From Streptomyces gelaticus (lineage in GTDB: Bacteria; Actinomycetota; Actinomycetes; Streptomycetales; Streptomycetaceae), in NCBI RefSeq assembly GCF_014649535.1, contig NZ_BMTF01000034.1, forward strand, positions 1 through 61,786: a DNA stretch of 61,786 bases, in the 5' to 3' direction. Under the pieces are notes generated by a model. The model made no database searches. It was given only the letters and a program-made list of their open reading frames with translations, and was not told the origin of the DNA. Of the stretch, positions 1-8,327 are shown piece by piece; within the stretch, counting starts at the first letter, position 1, and the number at the start of each line of letters is the position of its first letter. A program made the position numbers and the translations under genes.

Positions 1-284
1 AGGCGGACCTTCTTCGCCGCCACATCCGCCTTCACCTTGCGGAAGCCAGGGGCCTGGGCGGGGGACGGCTTCACCGGCGCCGTGTACCGCTGCGCGACCA
101 GGCGGGAGACGGCCGCGTTCCCCGCCGCACGCTGAAGACGTTGCAGACTCCGGCGGTCAGGGGCAGGCCGGTCGCCCCGTGGGCGCTCCGGTGCCGTCGT
201 CGTACGGGAGACGTCGGGATGAGCGGAAGGATGAGCGGGAGAGGGTCGGGCAGAAGAGGGGTCCTTCTCCGGAACCGCCTTCAT
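1..284 (-). CDS. N-terminal part of an LQRxxGNxxV protein, candidate CIS cargo (cut by left edge)
   Basis: An open frame runs from an ATG at 284 on the minus strand to the left edge without a stop, giving 94 codons. A purine-rich GGGAGG lies 5-10 bases upstream of the ATG. The first 45 residues are Pro/Ser/Arg/Asp rich and look disordered. Residues 50-59 read LQRAAGNAAV, followed by SRLVAQR. This is the LQRxxGNxxV signature that I know from actinobacterial proteins, often DUF4157-linked, that travel with contractile injection systems. The gene is divergent from the sheath gene, with 233 bp between the two starts. I infer a cargo or accessory protein of the injection system. The catalytic or toxin part, if there is one, lies outside the window. 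The frame and motif are clear; the function is inferred. Confidence 0.72.
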   Translation of the reverse strand, partial: MKAVPEKDPSSARPSPAHPSAHPDVSRTTTAPERPRGDRPAPDRRSLQRLQRAAGNAAVSRLVAQRYTAPVKPSPAQAPGFRKVKADVAAKKVR

Positions 285-517
285 CCGCCCTCCCGGCCGC
301 ACATGTCCCCTGTCCCCGTCCCAGGGTGTGCTCAGCACCCGCGCCGTACGCAGGACAGGCGCACCGCGGTCGGGGGCAGCGCCCGGCGGCACGTACAGCA
401 CGACGGCATTGCCTGATCGGGCAGCGGCCGGTGCACGGGTGGGCGGCCGAGTGTCCGTTCCCGGTGATCGCCGGTGTCGCGAGAATTGCGGGCGTTCCCG
501 GCCAAGGAGAGACTCAT
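285..517. promoter_or_regulatory. Divergent intergenic region between candidate cargo and CIS operon
   Basis: This 233-bp gap separates the divergent starts at 284 (minus) and 518 (plus), so it should hold both promoters. I see no convincing -10/-35 pair. An AAGGAGA ribosome-binding site for the sheath gene lies at 504-510. Confidence 0.5.
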
Positions 518-2068
518 ATGCCGTCGTACCTGTCCCCGGGCGTCTACGTCGAAGAGATCGAGTCCGGATCCCGGCCGATCGAAGGGGTGGGCACCTCGGT
601 CGCCGCCTTCGTCGGCTTCGCCCAGAAGGGGCCGTTCGACGAGCCGACGCTGATCACCAACTGGAGCCAGTTCGCAGGCACGTTCGGTGACTTCGTCGAC
701 GGCACGTATCTGGCTTCGGCCGTGTACGGGTTCTTCGCCAACGGCGGCGGCGTCTGTTACGTGGTGCGCATCGGTGACGGCACCGAGCCGTCGGCCGAGG
801 ACGAGACCAACGGGGCAGCCGGACAACTGCCCGCCGGGTCGGAGACGCAGCTCGGGCCGTACGCGGTGAAACCCCGCCCCGGTGTGGCCGGAGAGGTCAC
901 CGTAGAGGTGACCGAGGTGGAGGGGGACGATCCGCCCTCCGATGTCTTCCAGCTGATCGTGAAGCGGGACGGGCAGGTCGCGGAGACGTACCCGAGCGTC
1001 ACGACCAAGCGCAGCAAGGAGAACGTCGCCACCCGGGTCAACGCCAAGTCGGAGCTCATCGAGATACGCGAGACGGCCCGCGGCGCCGCCCCGGCCAAGC
1101 CCGAGCCGCAGAGCGTGACCCTGGCCCCCGCCGCGCCCGCCTCACCCGCGGCCGGGGCGCTGACCCCCGAGCTGTACGTCGGCGATCCCGACCGCCGGAC
1201 CGGTCTCGGCGGGCTCGAAGCGGTCGAAGAGGTCACGACCATCGCCGTACCGGACCTGATGAGCGCGTACGAACGCGGGCTGCTGGACCTGGAGTCGGTC
1301 GTCGCCGTACAGCAGGGGCTCATCAGTCACTGCGAGCTGATGGGCGACCGGGTCGCCATACTCGACCCGCCGCCGGGACTGAGCCCGCAGCAGATCCGCG
1401 CCTGGCGCACCGACCGCGCCGGCTTCGACTCCAAGTACGCCACGCTCTACTACCCCTGGATCCGGGTCGCCGACCCCTCGTCCGGGCGCGCCCGGCTCGT
1501 CCCGCCGAGCGGCCACATCGCCGGGGTCTGGGCCCGCAACGACGAGTCGCGCGGGGTGCACAAGGCCCCGGCCAACGAGGTCGTCCGCGGTGCGGTCGCC
1601 CTCCAGACCCAGCTGACCAAGGGCGAACACGATCTGCTCAACCCGATCGGGCTGAACTGCATCCGTTCCTTCCCCGGGCGCGGCATCCGGGTCTGGGGCG
1701 CGCGCACGCTGGCCTCCGATCCGGCCTGGCGCTATCTGAACGTCCGGCGTCTCTTCAACTACCTGGAGGAGTCGATCCTCGCCGGTACGCAGTGGGTCGT
1801 CTTCGAGCCGAACGACGACGCCCTGTGGGCCCGTATCCGGCGCACCGTATCGGCGTTCCTGGTCAACGAGTGGCGCAAGGGGGCGCTGTTCGGGCTCACT
1901 CCGGAAGAGGCGTTCTACGTCAAGTGCGACCGCGAGATCAACCCGCCGGAGAGTATCGACGCAGGTCAGGTCATCTGCGAGATCGGGGTGGCGCCGGTCA
2001 GGCCGGCCGAGTTCGTCGTCTTCCGCCTCTCCCAGCTGACCGGGGGCACCGGCGGTGTCGACGAGTAG
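518..2068 (+). CDS. Contractile injection system sheath protein
   Basis: This 516-residue protein is a phage tail sheath protein. In this family the subunits polymerise around the inner tube and contract to drive it through a membrane. The N-terminus has the family signature YLSPGVYVEE followed by PIEGVGTSVAAFVG. The C-terminal third carries the conserved sheath segment with VWGARTL, a predicted strand run around WVVFEPND and the typical end VAPVRPAEFVVFRL. A variable, Pro/Ala-rich insertion sits at about residues 185-210. I chose the ATG at 518 because AAGGAGA lies 7 bases upstream and the frame further upstream reads as noncoding. It is the first gene of the co-directional cluster, 55 bp before tube 1. 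Confidence 0.95.
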   Translation: MPSYLSPGVYVEEIESGSRPIEGVGTSVAAFVGFAQKGPFDEPTLITNWSQFAGTFGDFVDGTYLASAVYGFFANGGGVCYVVRIGDGTEPSAEDETNGAAGQLPAGSETQLGPYAVKPRPGVAGEVTVEVTEVEGDDPPSDVFQLIVKRDGQVAETYPSVTTKRSKENVATRVNAKSELIEIRETARGAAPAKPEPQSVTLAPAAPASPAAGALTPELYVGDPDRRTGLGGLEAVEEVTTIAVPDLMSAYERGLLDLESVVAVQQGLISHCELMGDRVAILDPPPGLSPQQIRAWRTDRAGFDSKYATLYYPWIRVADPSSGRARLVPPSGHIAGVWARNDESRGVHKAPANEVVRGAVALQTQLTKGEHDLLNPIGLNCIRSFPGRGIRVWGARTLASDPAWRYLNVRRLFNYLEESILAGTQWVVFEPNDDALWARIRRTVSAFLVNEWRKGALFGLTPEEAFYVKCDREINPPESIDAGQVICEIGVAPVRPAEFVVFRLSQLTGGTGGVDE

Positions 2069-2123
2069 CGCGGCCTGGTCCCCCTAGGTCCACCCAGCGG
2101 TAAAAGCGGTAAAGGAGCCTGTT

Positions 2124-2567
2124 GTGCCACTTCCCGATCTCGACAGCACCGTCGGAGCCTCCTTCGGCCTCGAATTCGACAGCGTCGTCATCAAGCAGAT
2201 CACCGAGGTCAGTGGTCTGAAGATGGAGCAGGACGTCATCGAGCTGAAGCAGAACACCGCCGACGGCCGCTACGCCATCAAGAAGCTCCCCGGCAGGCCG
2301 AAGGCCGGTGAGGTGACCGTGACCCGCGGCCTCACCGAGGACAACAGCTTCGAACGGTGGATCAAGGACTCCCGGTTCGGCCGGATGACCGCGGCCCGCC
2401 GCAACGGTGCGGTGATCGTGTACGACCACGAGGGCATCGCCATCAAGCGCTACAAGCTCATCAACGCCTGGCCGAAGTCCCTGGAGATCGGCACCCTGAA
2501 GGCCGGTGACACCTCGGTCCTGACGGAGAAGCTCGCGATCACCTACGAGAGCATGGAACTCGACTGA
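2124..2567 (+). CDS. CIS inner tube protein (gp19/Hcp-like), paralogue 1
   Basis: This 147-residue protein belongs to the T4 gp19-like tail tube family. Such subunits stack as hexameric rings to form the rigid inner tube. The signature is visible as FGLEFDSVVIKQITEVSGL near the N-terminus and ITYESMELD at the C-terminus, with ARRNGAVIVYDHEG between them. The start is GTG at 2124 with AAAGGAG at 2111-2117. Its stop codon overlaps the next start at 2567, which suggests coupled translation. It is probably the main tube protein because it follows the sheath directly. The second tube-like gene at 5036 sits with the baseplate genes. Confidence 0.93.
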   Translation: MPLPDLDSTVGASFGLEFDSVVIKQITEVSGLKMEQDVIELKQNTADGRYAIKKLPGRPKAGEVTVTRGLTEDNSFERWIKDSRFGRMTAARRNGAVIVYDHEGIAIKRYKLINAWPKSLEIGTLKAGDTSVLTEKLAITYESMELD

Positions 2568-3025
2568 TGCGGCGCACGGCTCCGGCGGAGGCCCCTGAAC
2601 GGCCGGACGCACACCTCCCGGCCGGCGGGAGCGGGCGGTCCGGTCAACGGGAGCCGCTGCGTACCGAATTCACCTTCGAGCTGCCGCGCGGGTACGTCGA
2701 CGAGACGGGCGCCGTGCACCACACGGGTGTCATGCGGCTGGCGACGGCGCGCGACGAACTCGTGCCGCTGCGGGACGACCGGGTGCGGGAGAACTCCGCG
2801 TACCTCTCGGTGGTGCTCATCGCCCGGGTCGTCACCCGGATCGGGACGATCGACGACATCCACCCCGGCATCATCGAGGACCTCTTCGCCTCCGACCTTG
2901 CCTTCCTCCAGGACTTCTACCGGCGGATCAACGCCGAGGGACACACCCGCGCCGCCGTCTCCTGTCCGTCCTGCAAGGAGGAGTTCGCGGTGAATCTCGC
3001 CGGTGGCCGCCTGGGGGAATCGTGA
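2567..3025 (+). CDS. Small CIS tail-assembly type protein
   Basis: The product is 152 residues. After a variable Pro/Gly-rich start of about 35 residues comes a conserved core, FELPRGYVDETGAVHHTGVM, with a charged helical part including IIEDLFASDLAFLQDFYRRI. A cysteine pair CPSCKEEF near the C-terminus could bind a metal. Proteins of this size and position, directly after the tube gene, resemble the tail-assembly proteins that act at the tube or tape-measure stage in phages. I therefore infer a chaperone-like role. The ATG at 2567 overlaps the tube stop codon and the 3' end overlaps the next start, so it is embedded in a coupled operon. Confidence 0.75.
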   Translation: MRRTAPAEAPERPDAHLPAGGSGRSGQREPLRTEFTFELPRGYVDETGAVHHTGVMRLATARDELVPLRDDRVRENSAYLSVVLIARVVTRIGTIDDIHPGIIEDLFASDLAFLQDFYRRINAEGHTRAAVSCPSCKEEFAVNLAGGRLGES

Positions 3026-3165
3026 CGTACGCGGCCGACCTGCTCTACGAGGAGGTCGCGTACCTCGCCTATCACTTCCACTGGCCGCTCGATGAGCTGC
3101 TGGATCTGGAGCACCCGGAACGACTGAGGTTCGTCGCACAGATCGCTCGCCTCAACGGGCAGTAG
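3022..3165 (+). CDS. DUF6760-type 47-residue CIS protein
   Basis: A very short gene of 48 codons starts at GTG 3022 and overlaps the previous stop as GTGA. The product contains YAADLLYEEVAYLAYHFHW followed by a short helix with LLDLEHPERLRFV and ends RLNGQ. Small proteins with this YxEVAYxAYHFHW pattern are, as I recall, a conserved family (DUF6760) found only next to phage-tail-like clusters of actinobacteria. Function is unknown. Size, aromatic content and position after the assembly protein suggest a structural or assembly helper. Confidence 0.85.
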   Translation: MTYAADLLYEEVAYLAYHFHWPLDELLDLEHPERLRFVAQIARLNGQ

Positions 3166-3194
3166 CGAACAGCGCAGGGAGGGCGGGAAAATCC

Positions 3195-4970
3195 ATGGGC
3201 CTGATGTCCTGGCTGCGCGGTGGCGGGCGCTCGGGTACGGGGACGGCTGCGGAGACCGGAGGCGAGGGTGCCGCCCCGCCCGCCGTACCGCGCGAAAAGG
3301 TCGATCCGGCCGAACTGCCGCCCATCCAGCGGTCCTTGGGTGCTCAGGATCTGGTCATCGACCCTTCCGGATTCCAGGGGTCGCTCGCCACCCGGCAGGA
3401 CACCTCGCTCGGTACGCCCCTCGGTCATCTGGTCAGCCCGGACGCGCCCACCGGGCTGGTGCACGGGATCACCGCCCCGGCTGACCCGGTCACCGCGGAG
3501 CGCCCGTCGCCGGTGCAGCGCACCGTGGAGCGTCCGGGGGAGCTGCCGGTCCGGACCGGGTACGTGCCCCTGTCCGTGTCCATGCCCGTGCAGCGTGCTG
3601 TCGCGGGGGGTGCGCCCGCGATGACGTCGGCCGGGGAGTCGGCCGTGGCGGAGTTGCCGGTACGCCGGTTGGTGGGCGAGCAGCCCCTCGTGCCGGCCTC
3701 GGCTCCTGAGCCTGCGACCCCGTCCTCCGCTCCGCCGCCGCTCCCGTCCCCGGCTCCGCCCGTGCAGCGTTCGGGGCTGCCTTCGGCCTCGGACCGGCCC
3801 CGGCGGGCACCCGGTCTCGGTGCGCCCATGGCCGCACTGCCGCCCACGGCGCAGCGGCAGGCTGCCCATGACGGTCCGGAGACGGTGGGGACGGGCGGGG
3901 GAGTCGGTGAGGCACCCGGTGCCGCCGAGTCTTCTGAGGCTGCTGTGTTCTCCGGGTCGTCAGGAGTTCCGGAGTTCTCCGCGTCGTCAGGGATCCCGGA
4001 GCCGCCACCCGACTCCGGTGGGCCGACCGCGCCGCTGCTCGGCGATTCACCTCTGCTCCCTGCCGCGCCGGAGTCCGGACCGGCGGCTCCCGCACCGGCG
4101 GTGCAGCGGACACCCGACGTGCCCGTGCGGGCCCCCCTATCGCCGCCCCCGCCCACCGACCCGGTCGCGCCCCTGCTCGCCGACCGGCCTGTGACGCTCC
4201 GGGCCGGGCCGGGCAGCGGTGCGGGTGCGGTACAGCGTTCCGCCGCGGACGGGGCGGCAGCGGTTCCCTCGGCCGGTACGGGGCCGGTGTCCGGGCCGTC
4301 GGCCCCGCCACCGTTGCCTTCGCCGTCCGCTCCGCCGGATTCCGTTCCGGTGCGCTGGACGTCCGACCGGGAGGGCATGCCCTCGGTGACGCCGGCCGCA
4401 TCCCTTCCGGCGGCGTTGCAGCGTACCGCCACGCCTCCGGCGGAGGGGGCGCGTACGTCCGCCCCGTCGCTTCCCGCCCTGCAACGTCAGGCCGCCGGGG
4501 GGCCGCCGGTGCCTCGTTCGTTGCCGGGTGCCGGTGGCCGTACCGCACTGTCCGCCGCCCACGCCCCCTCCGCGTCCTCCGCGCCCTCCTTCACCCCGGC
4601 CGGTTCGGTCGCCGTGGCCGCCGGAGTCGCCCAGCGGATGGCGGACGGCAGCGTGGTCTTCGGGTCGCCGCCGCCGTCGTACTCGGCGCCCGTCGTGCAG
4701 CGCGAGACGGAGAGCGAGGAGCCACCGCCTCCGGATCCGCCCCAGGAGGCCGCGCCCGAAGCAGAGCCCCGGCCGGAACCGGAACCCGGGCCCACGGCCG
4801 AGGCCCACGGTGCGCCGGGCGCGTCCGGGGCCGCCTCCGCCTCCGGTGGTGCGCCCGTCGTCACCGACGAACTGGTACGCGCCCTGTATCCGCCGCTCAG
4901 CAGGCTCTTCAAGGCGGATCTGCGGCTGGAACGCGAACGGGCGGGATTCCTCATCAACACCAGGCACTGA
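3195..4970 (+). CDS. Long proline-rich CIS protein with 11 QR motifs
   Basis: The product has 591 residues and is dominated by Pro, Ala, Ser and Gly, so most of it is probably disordered. An N-terminal block of about residues 35-95 (PPIQRSLGAQDLVIDPSGF and following) and a C-terminal block of residues 555-591 (LVRALYPPLSRLFKADLRLE and following) are not low complexity and look like the conserved parts. Between and including the edges I count 11 short motifs of the form (V/I/A/L)QR, at residues 45, 108, 133, 191, 220, 304, 347, 409, 430, 480 and 502. The gene lies between the DUF6760 gene and tube 2. I do not recognise a family with a known role. A scaffold or length-related role, or docking to other QR-bearing proteins, is speculation. 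The ATG at 3195 follows the GGAGGGCGGG tract at 3179-3188. Confidence 0.85.
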   Translation: MGLMSWLRGGGRSGTGTAAETGGEGAAPPAVPREKVDPAELPPIQRSLGAQDLVIDPSGFQGSLATRQDTSLGTPLGHLVSPDAPTGLVHGITAPADPVTAERPSPVQRTVERPGELPVRTGYVPLSVSMPVQRAVAGGAPAMTSAGESAVAELPVRRLVGEQPLVPASAPEPATPSSAPPPLPSPAPPVQRSGLPSASDRPRRAPGLGAPMAALPPTAQRQAAHDGPETVGTGGGVGEAPGAAESSEAAVFSGSSGVPEFSASSGIPEPPPDSGGPTAPLLGDSPLLPAAPESGPAAPAPAVQRTPDVPVRAPLSPPPPTDPVAPLLADRPVTLRAGPGSGAGAVQRSAADGAAAVPSAGTGPVSGPSAPPPLPSPSAPPDSVPVRWTSDREGMPSVTPAASLPAALQRTATPPAEGARTSAPSLPALQRQAAGGPPVPRSLPGAGGRTALSAAHAPSASSAPSFTPAGSVAVAAGVAQRMADGSVVFGSPPPSYSAPVVQRETESEEPPPPDPPQEAAPEAEPRPEPEPGPTAEAHGAPGASGAASASGGAPVVTDELVRALYPPLSRLFKADLRLERERAGFLINTRH

Positions 4971-5035
4971 CTTCAGGTACGGACACAGGCACTTCAGGCA
5001 CGGACACCAGGCACTGAGATCGAGAGGTACGGACC

Positions 5036-5473
5036 ATGGCCACCGCCCAGGAGAACGATCCCGCCGTCAGTGTCTGCTTCGTCGTCACGATCGACGACAT
5101 CGAGCTCGGGTCGTTCAACACATGTGACGGGCTGGGCTGTGAAGTGGTGCTCGAAACACGGGAGGAGGGCGGCAACAACGGGCATCTGTGGCAGCTGCCG
5201 ACCCGCCTGAAGTACTCGAACGTCAAACTGTCCAGGCCGCTGACCAAGGAGACCGAGAAGGTGGCGCGCTGGTTCGCCACCATGACGACCGGGTTCAGCC
5301 GCAAGACCGCGCACATCGAGGCGCGGACCGGGGACGGGCAGAAGGTGGCCCAGTGGGGGCTGCTGGAGGTCGTGCCCGTCCGCTGGACCGGTCCCTCCTT
5401 CACCCCCGAATCGCCCAAGGTCGCGATGGAGACGATCGAGATCGCCCATCACGGCTATGTGATGGAGGGCTGA
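5036..5473 (+). CDS. CIS tube protein, paralogue 2 (baseplate-proximal)
   Basis: This 145-residue gp19-like tube protein is clearly related in fold to the one at 2124 but has a different sequence. It contains VCFVVTIDDIELGSFNTCDG, the LSRPLTKETEKVARW helix region and MAHHGYV-like ending IEIAHHGYVMEG. In contractile injection systems a second, baseplate-adjacent tube protein often forms the first ring on the spike, and the position just before the LysM hub gene fits that. The ATG at 5036 follows a GAGAGG at 5020-5025. The stop at 5473 is 5 bases before the next GTG. Confidence 0.9.
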   Translation: MATAQENDPAVSVCFVVTIDDIELGSFNTCDGLGCEVVLETREEGGNNGHLWQLPTRLKYSNVKLSRPLTKETEKVARWFATMTTGFSRKTAHIEARTGDGQKVAQWGLLEVVPVRWTGPSFTPESPKVAMETIEIAHHGYVMEG

Positions 5474-5478
5474 GCGTC

Positions 5479-6282
5479 GTGAGCGGTGCCGGTCCCATCG
5501 CCTTCAGTGCCGCCGGTACGTCCGGGGCATCGGCCGCGAAGGCGGGCAAGGGAGGTTCGGCCAGGCCCAAGCTGGAACACGCCTACCTGGAGCTGCGGAC
5601 CCCGCCGACCGGTGGCGGCCTCACCCCTGGCGGCCCGTGCGGGCGGATCGACTTCCAGTTCAACCCCAAGGAGCTCAGCCTCACCAAAGCCGCCTCCTGG
5701 AAGCGGAGCCCGGCCAAGGGCGCGAAGAGCTCCGGCCCGCCGGAGTACCAGGGTTCGCAGCCCAGCAAGCTCACCGTGGAGATGTTCTTCGACGCCAGCG
5801 ACACCCAGGACACCCGGGTGGTGACCTCGGTGGAACAGCTCTTCGCGTGCTGCGTGCCGACCGACGAGACCCGTCAGCAGCAGCGCTCCTCGCCGCCGTG
5901 GGTGGTCTTCCACTGGGGCGGGCTGACCGGGTTCCCCGGCTACGTCAGTCAAGTGCAGGCGAAATACACCCTGTTCACCACGTCGGGCGTGCCGATCCGG
6001 GCCGTCTGCCAGGTGACGATGGAGGAGATCAGCGGCGACACCCCGGGCCAGAACCCGACCTCGGGCGCCCTCGCCGCCCGCCGGGTGCACCGGCTGGACG
6101 CCGGGGACTCGCTGCCGTCGCTCGCCCAGCGCGAGTACGGCGACCCGGCGGCCTGGCGGGTGATCGCGGAGGCCAACGGGATCGACGACCCGATGCGGCT
6201 GGCCCCCGGACGGCAGCTGCTGCTCCCCGCGCTCGACGAGCTGAGCCGGCTCGAAGAGGGCCGGGACGGAGGGCGGTCCTGA
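5479..6282 (+). CDS. LysM-domain baseplate hub protein
   Basis: The product is 267 residues. The first part, with YLELRTPP and RIDFQFNPKELSLTK followed by PSKLTVEMFFDASD, matches the peptidoglycan-type hub proteins of contractile systems (gp53/LysM class). The last 60 residues form one LysM-like domain, from HRLDAGDSLPSLAQREYGD to APGRQLLLPAL. In these machines the LysM protein sits between the tube/spike and the wedges. The GTG start at 5479 has GGAGGG at 5464-5469 and lies 5 bases after the previous stop. Its own stop overlaps the next ATG as ATGA. Acting inside the cytoplasm, the LysM domain here is more likely structural than a cell-wall binder. Confidence 0.9.
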   Translation: MSGAGPIAFSAAGTSGASAAKAGKGGSARPKLEHAYLELRTPPTGGGLTPGGPCGRIDFQFNPKELSLTKAASWKRSPAKGAKSSGPPEYQGSQPSKLTVEMFFDASDTQDTRVVTSVEQLFACCVPTDETRQQQRSSPPWVVFHWGGLTGFPGYVSQVQAKYTLFTTSGVPIRAVCQVTMEEISGDTPGQNPTSGALAARRVHRLDAGDSLPSLAQREYGDPAAWRVIAEANGIDDPMRLAPGRQLLLPALDELSRLEEGRDGGRS

Positions 6283-8291
6283 TGGCGCAGCCGGGCGTCG
6301 CGACGGCGCTGGTGGTGGAGCTGGGTGGCAGTCCGCTGCCGCCGAAGTTCGTGAACACCCTGGTCGAGGGGTACGTCGACGACAGCCGGACGCTGCCCGA
6401 CCTGTTCCTCCTGCGCTTCCGCGACCCGGACCGGGTGCTGCTGGACCGGACCGGGCTGAAGATCGGCAGCGAGGTCAGGCTGCTGGCCCGTGCGGGCGGC
6501 GACGCGGCGCCGAAGCCGCTGCTGAAGGGAGTGGTCACCGCACTGGAGGTGGAGCTCGACGAGACCGGCACCTTCACCGTCGTACGCGGGCTCGACGAGT
6601 CGCACCGGCTGTTCCGCGGCCGCCGGGTCGCCAGCTACCAGAACATGACGCTCGCCGACATCTGCGCCCAGGTCGCCCAGCGCGCCGGGCTGAAGCCGGG
6701 AGAGGTCGACGTGGCCGGTCCCGTGCTCGAACACATCGCCCAGCCCAACGTCACCGACTGGGAGTTCATCCGGGACCTGGCCGAGGAGGCGGGCGCCCAG
6801 GCGTATGTGCTCGACGGTCAGCTGCACATCACCCGGCCCGCGGAGGCGAGCGGCGCACCGGACGGCTCGGCGCGCGCCGACCGCAATCCGCTGGTCCTGG
6901 AGATGGGCAGCAACCTGCTGCGCTGCCGGGCCGGGGTGTCGTCGGCCGAGCAGGTCTCCGAGGTCGAGGTGCGCGGCTGGGACGTCAAGACCAAGCAGCC
7001 GCTGGTCGGGCGGGCGCCCGCCGGGAAGTCGGCGACCCTGGAGCTCGGGGTGAGCGCGGCCGAGGTGTCCGCCCCGTTCGGCGAGGCGCGCTTCGTCGTC
7101 ACGGACGCGGCGTACGGGGCGCAGGCCCAGGTGGACCAGGCGGCGAAGGCCCTGGCCGAGCGGATCGCCGGGTCGTTCGCGGAGCTGGAGGCGGTGATCC
7201 GGGGGAACCCGGAGGTGCGGGCCGGCAGCGCGGTGGCGCTCAACGCGGTGGGGGCGCCGTTCGAGGGGCGGTACACGGTCACCTCGTCGCGGCATGTCTT
7301 CGACCCGGTGCGCGGGTACGAGACCTGGCTCACCGTCTCCGGTCAGCAGGAGCGTTCGCTGTTCGGGCTGACCGGCGGAGGCCCTGGCTCCGGCGGCTCC
7401 GGCACGGGAAGCGGGGGAGGGTCGCGCTGCGCGGGGCTGGTCAGCGGGACGGTCACGGACACCCAGGACCCGGAGGGCTCGGGCCGGGTCAAGGTGCGGT
7501 TCCCCTGGCTGTCGGACGAGTACGCGAGCGACTGGGCGCGGACGGCCCAGTCGGGCGGGACGAGCGGCGGCGAGGCGTTCATCCCCGAGGTCGGGGACGA
7601 GGTGCTGGTGGGGTTCGAGCACGGGCACCTGGACCGCCCGTACGTCCTCGCCGGTCTGTACAACGGAAAGGACCGGCCGTCCCAGGGCAGCGGCGGGGGT
7701 GGCGGGGGTTCGGCCGGCAGTGGGCCGACGGGCCCGGCCGGCAGTGGGCCGACAGCCGCGGCCGGAGCTGCGGCCGGGGCCGGCGGCTCGTCCGGCTCGG
7801 GACCCGCCTCGCAGCCCGCCCCGGGAGGCTCGCTCGTCGATCCGACCAGCGGGGCCGTCAACCGGCGCTCGGTCGCCTCCAAGAGCGGCAACCAGCTGGA
7901 GATCCTGGACGACGCCAACGGGCCGCAGGGCGTACGCCTGCTCACCGGCGACGGAAAGCTGAAGATCGATCTGGACCGCAGGGGCACCGTGATCGTGATC
8001 AACAGCGACGGCAGCGTGAACATCGAGGCCAAGCAGCAGGTGTCCATCAAGGCGGCCCGCGGGGTCGCGCTGGACGGCGGGCAGGGAACGCTCGAACTGA
8101 GCGGTGACAGCGTCACGTTGAAGTCCCGCAGCGGAGTGAACGTCGACGGCGGGAACGGCGAGGTCAAGCTCTCCACCGGCGGCACGGTCGACGTACAGGG
8201 AGCCCAGGTCGCGGTCAACGGAACGCAGCGCACCGACATCAAGGGCGGCGGCTCCCTGGCCATCAACGCACCCATGGTGAAGATCAATTGA
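6282..8291 (+). CDS. VgrG-like spike protein
   Basis: This 669-residue protein fits the VgrG/gp27-gp5 spike family, the trimeric needle on which the tube and baseplate assemble. Residues 1-360 resemble the gp27-like hub, including TLADICAQVAQRAGLKPGEV and VTDWEFIRDLAEEAGAQAYV. Residues about 385-465 form the OB-fold (VTDTQDPEGSGRVKVRFPWL and GDEVLVGFEHGHLDRPYVL). Residues about 525-669 are a gp5C-like beta-helix with repeated short strands. Two Gly/Ser/Ala linkers, at about 364-380 and 467-520, separate the modules. The ATG overlaps the LysM stop. No extra C-terminal toxin domain is visible after the beta-helix. Confidence 0.94.
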   Translation: MAQPGVATALVVELGGSPLPPKFVNTLVEGYVDDSRTLPDLFLLRFRDPDRVLLDRTGLKIGSEVRLLARAGGDAAPKPLLKGVVTALEVELDETGTFTVVRGLDESHRLFRGRRVASYQNMTLADICAQVAQRAGLKPGEVDVAGPVLEHIAQPNVTDWEFIRDLAEEAGAQAYVLDGQLHITRPAEASGAPDGSARADRNPLVLEMGSNLLRCRAGVSSAEQVSEVEVRGWDVKTKQPLVGRAPAGKSATLELGVSAAEVSAPFGEARFVVTDAAYGAQAQVDQAAKALAERIAGSFAELEAVIRGNPEVRAGSAVALNAVGAPFEGRYTVTSSRHVFDPVRGYETWLTVSGQQERSLFGLTGGGPGSGGSGTGSGGGSRCAGLVSGTVTDTQDPEGSGRVKVRFPWLSDEYASDWARTAQSGGTSGGEAFIPEVGDEVLVGFEHGHLDRPYVLAGLYNGKDRPSQGSGGGGGGSAGSGPTGPAGSGPTAAAGAAAGAGGSSGSGPASQPAPGGSLVDPTSGAVNRRSVASKSGNQLEILDDANGPQGVRLLTGDGKLKIDLDRRGTVIVINSDGSVNIEAKQQVSIKAARGVALDGGQGTLELSGDSVTLKSRSGVNVDGGNGEVKLSTGGTVDVQGAQVAVNGTQRTDIKGGGSLAINAPMVKIN

Positions 8292-8327
8292 CCGCGCGGA
8301 CGCGCCGATCGAGAGGAACGGACTTCC

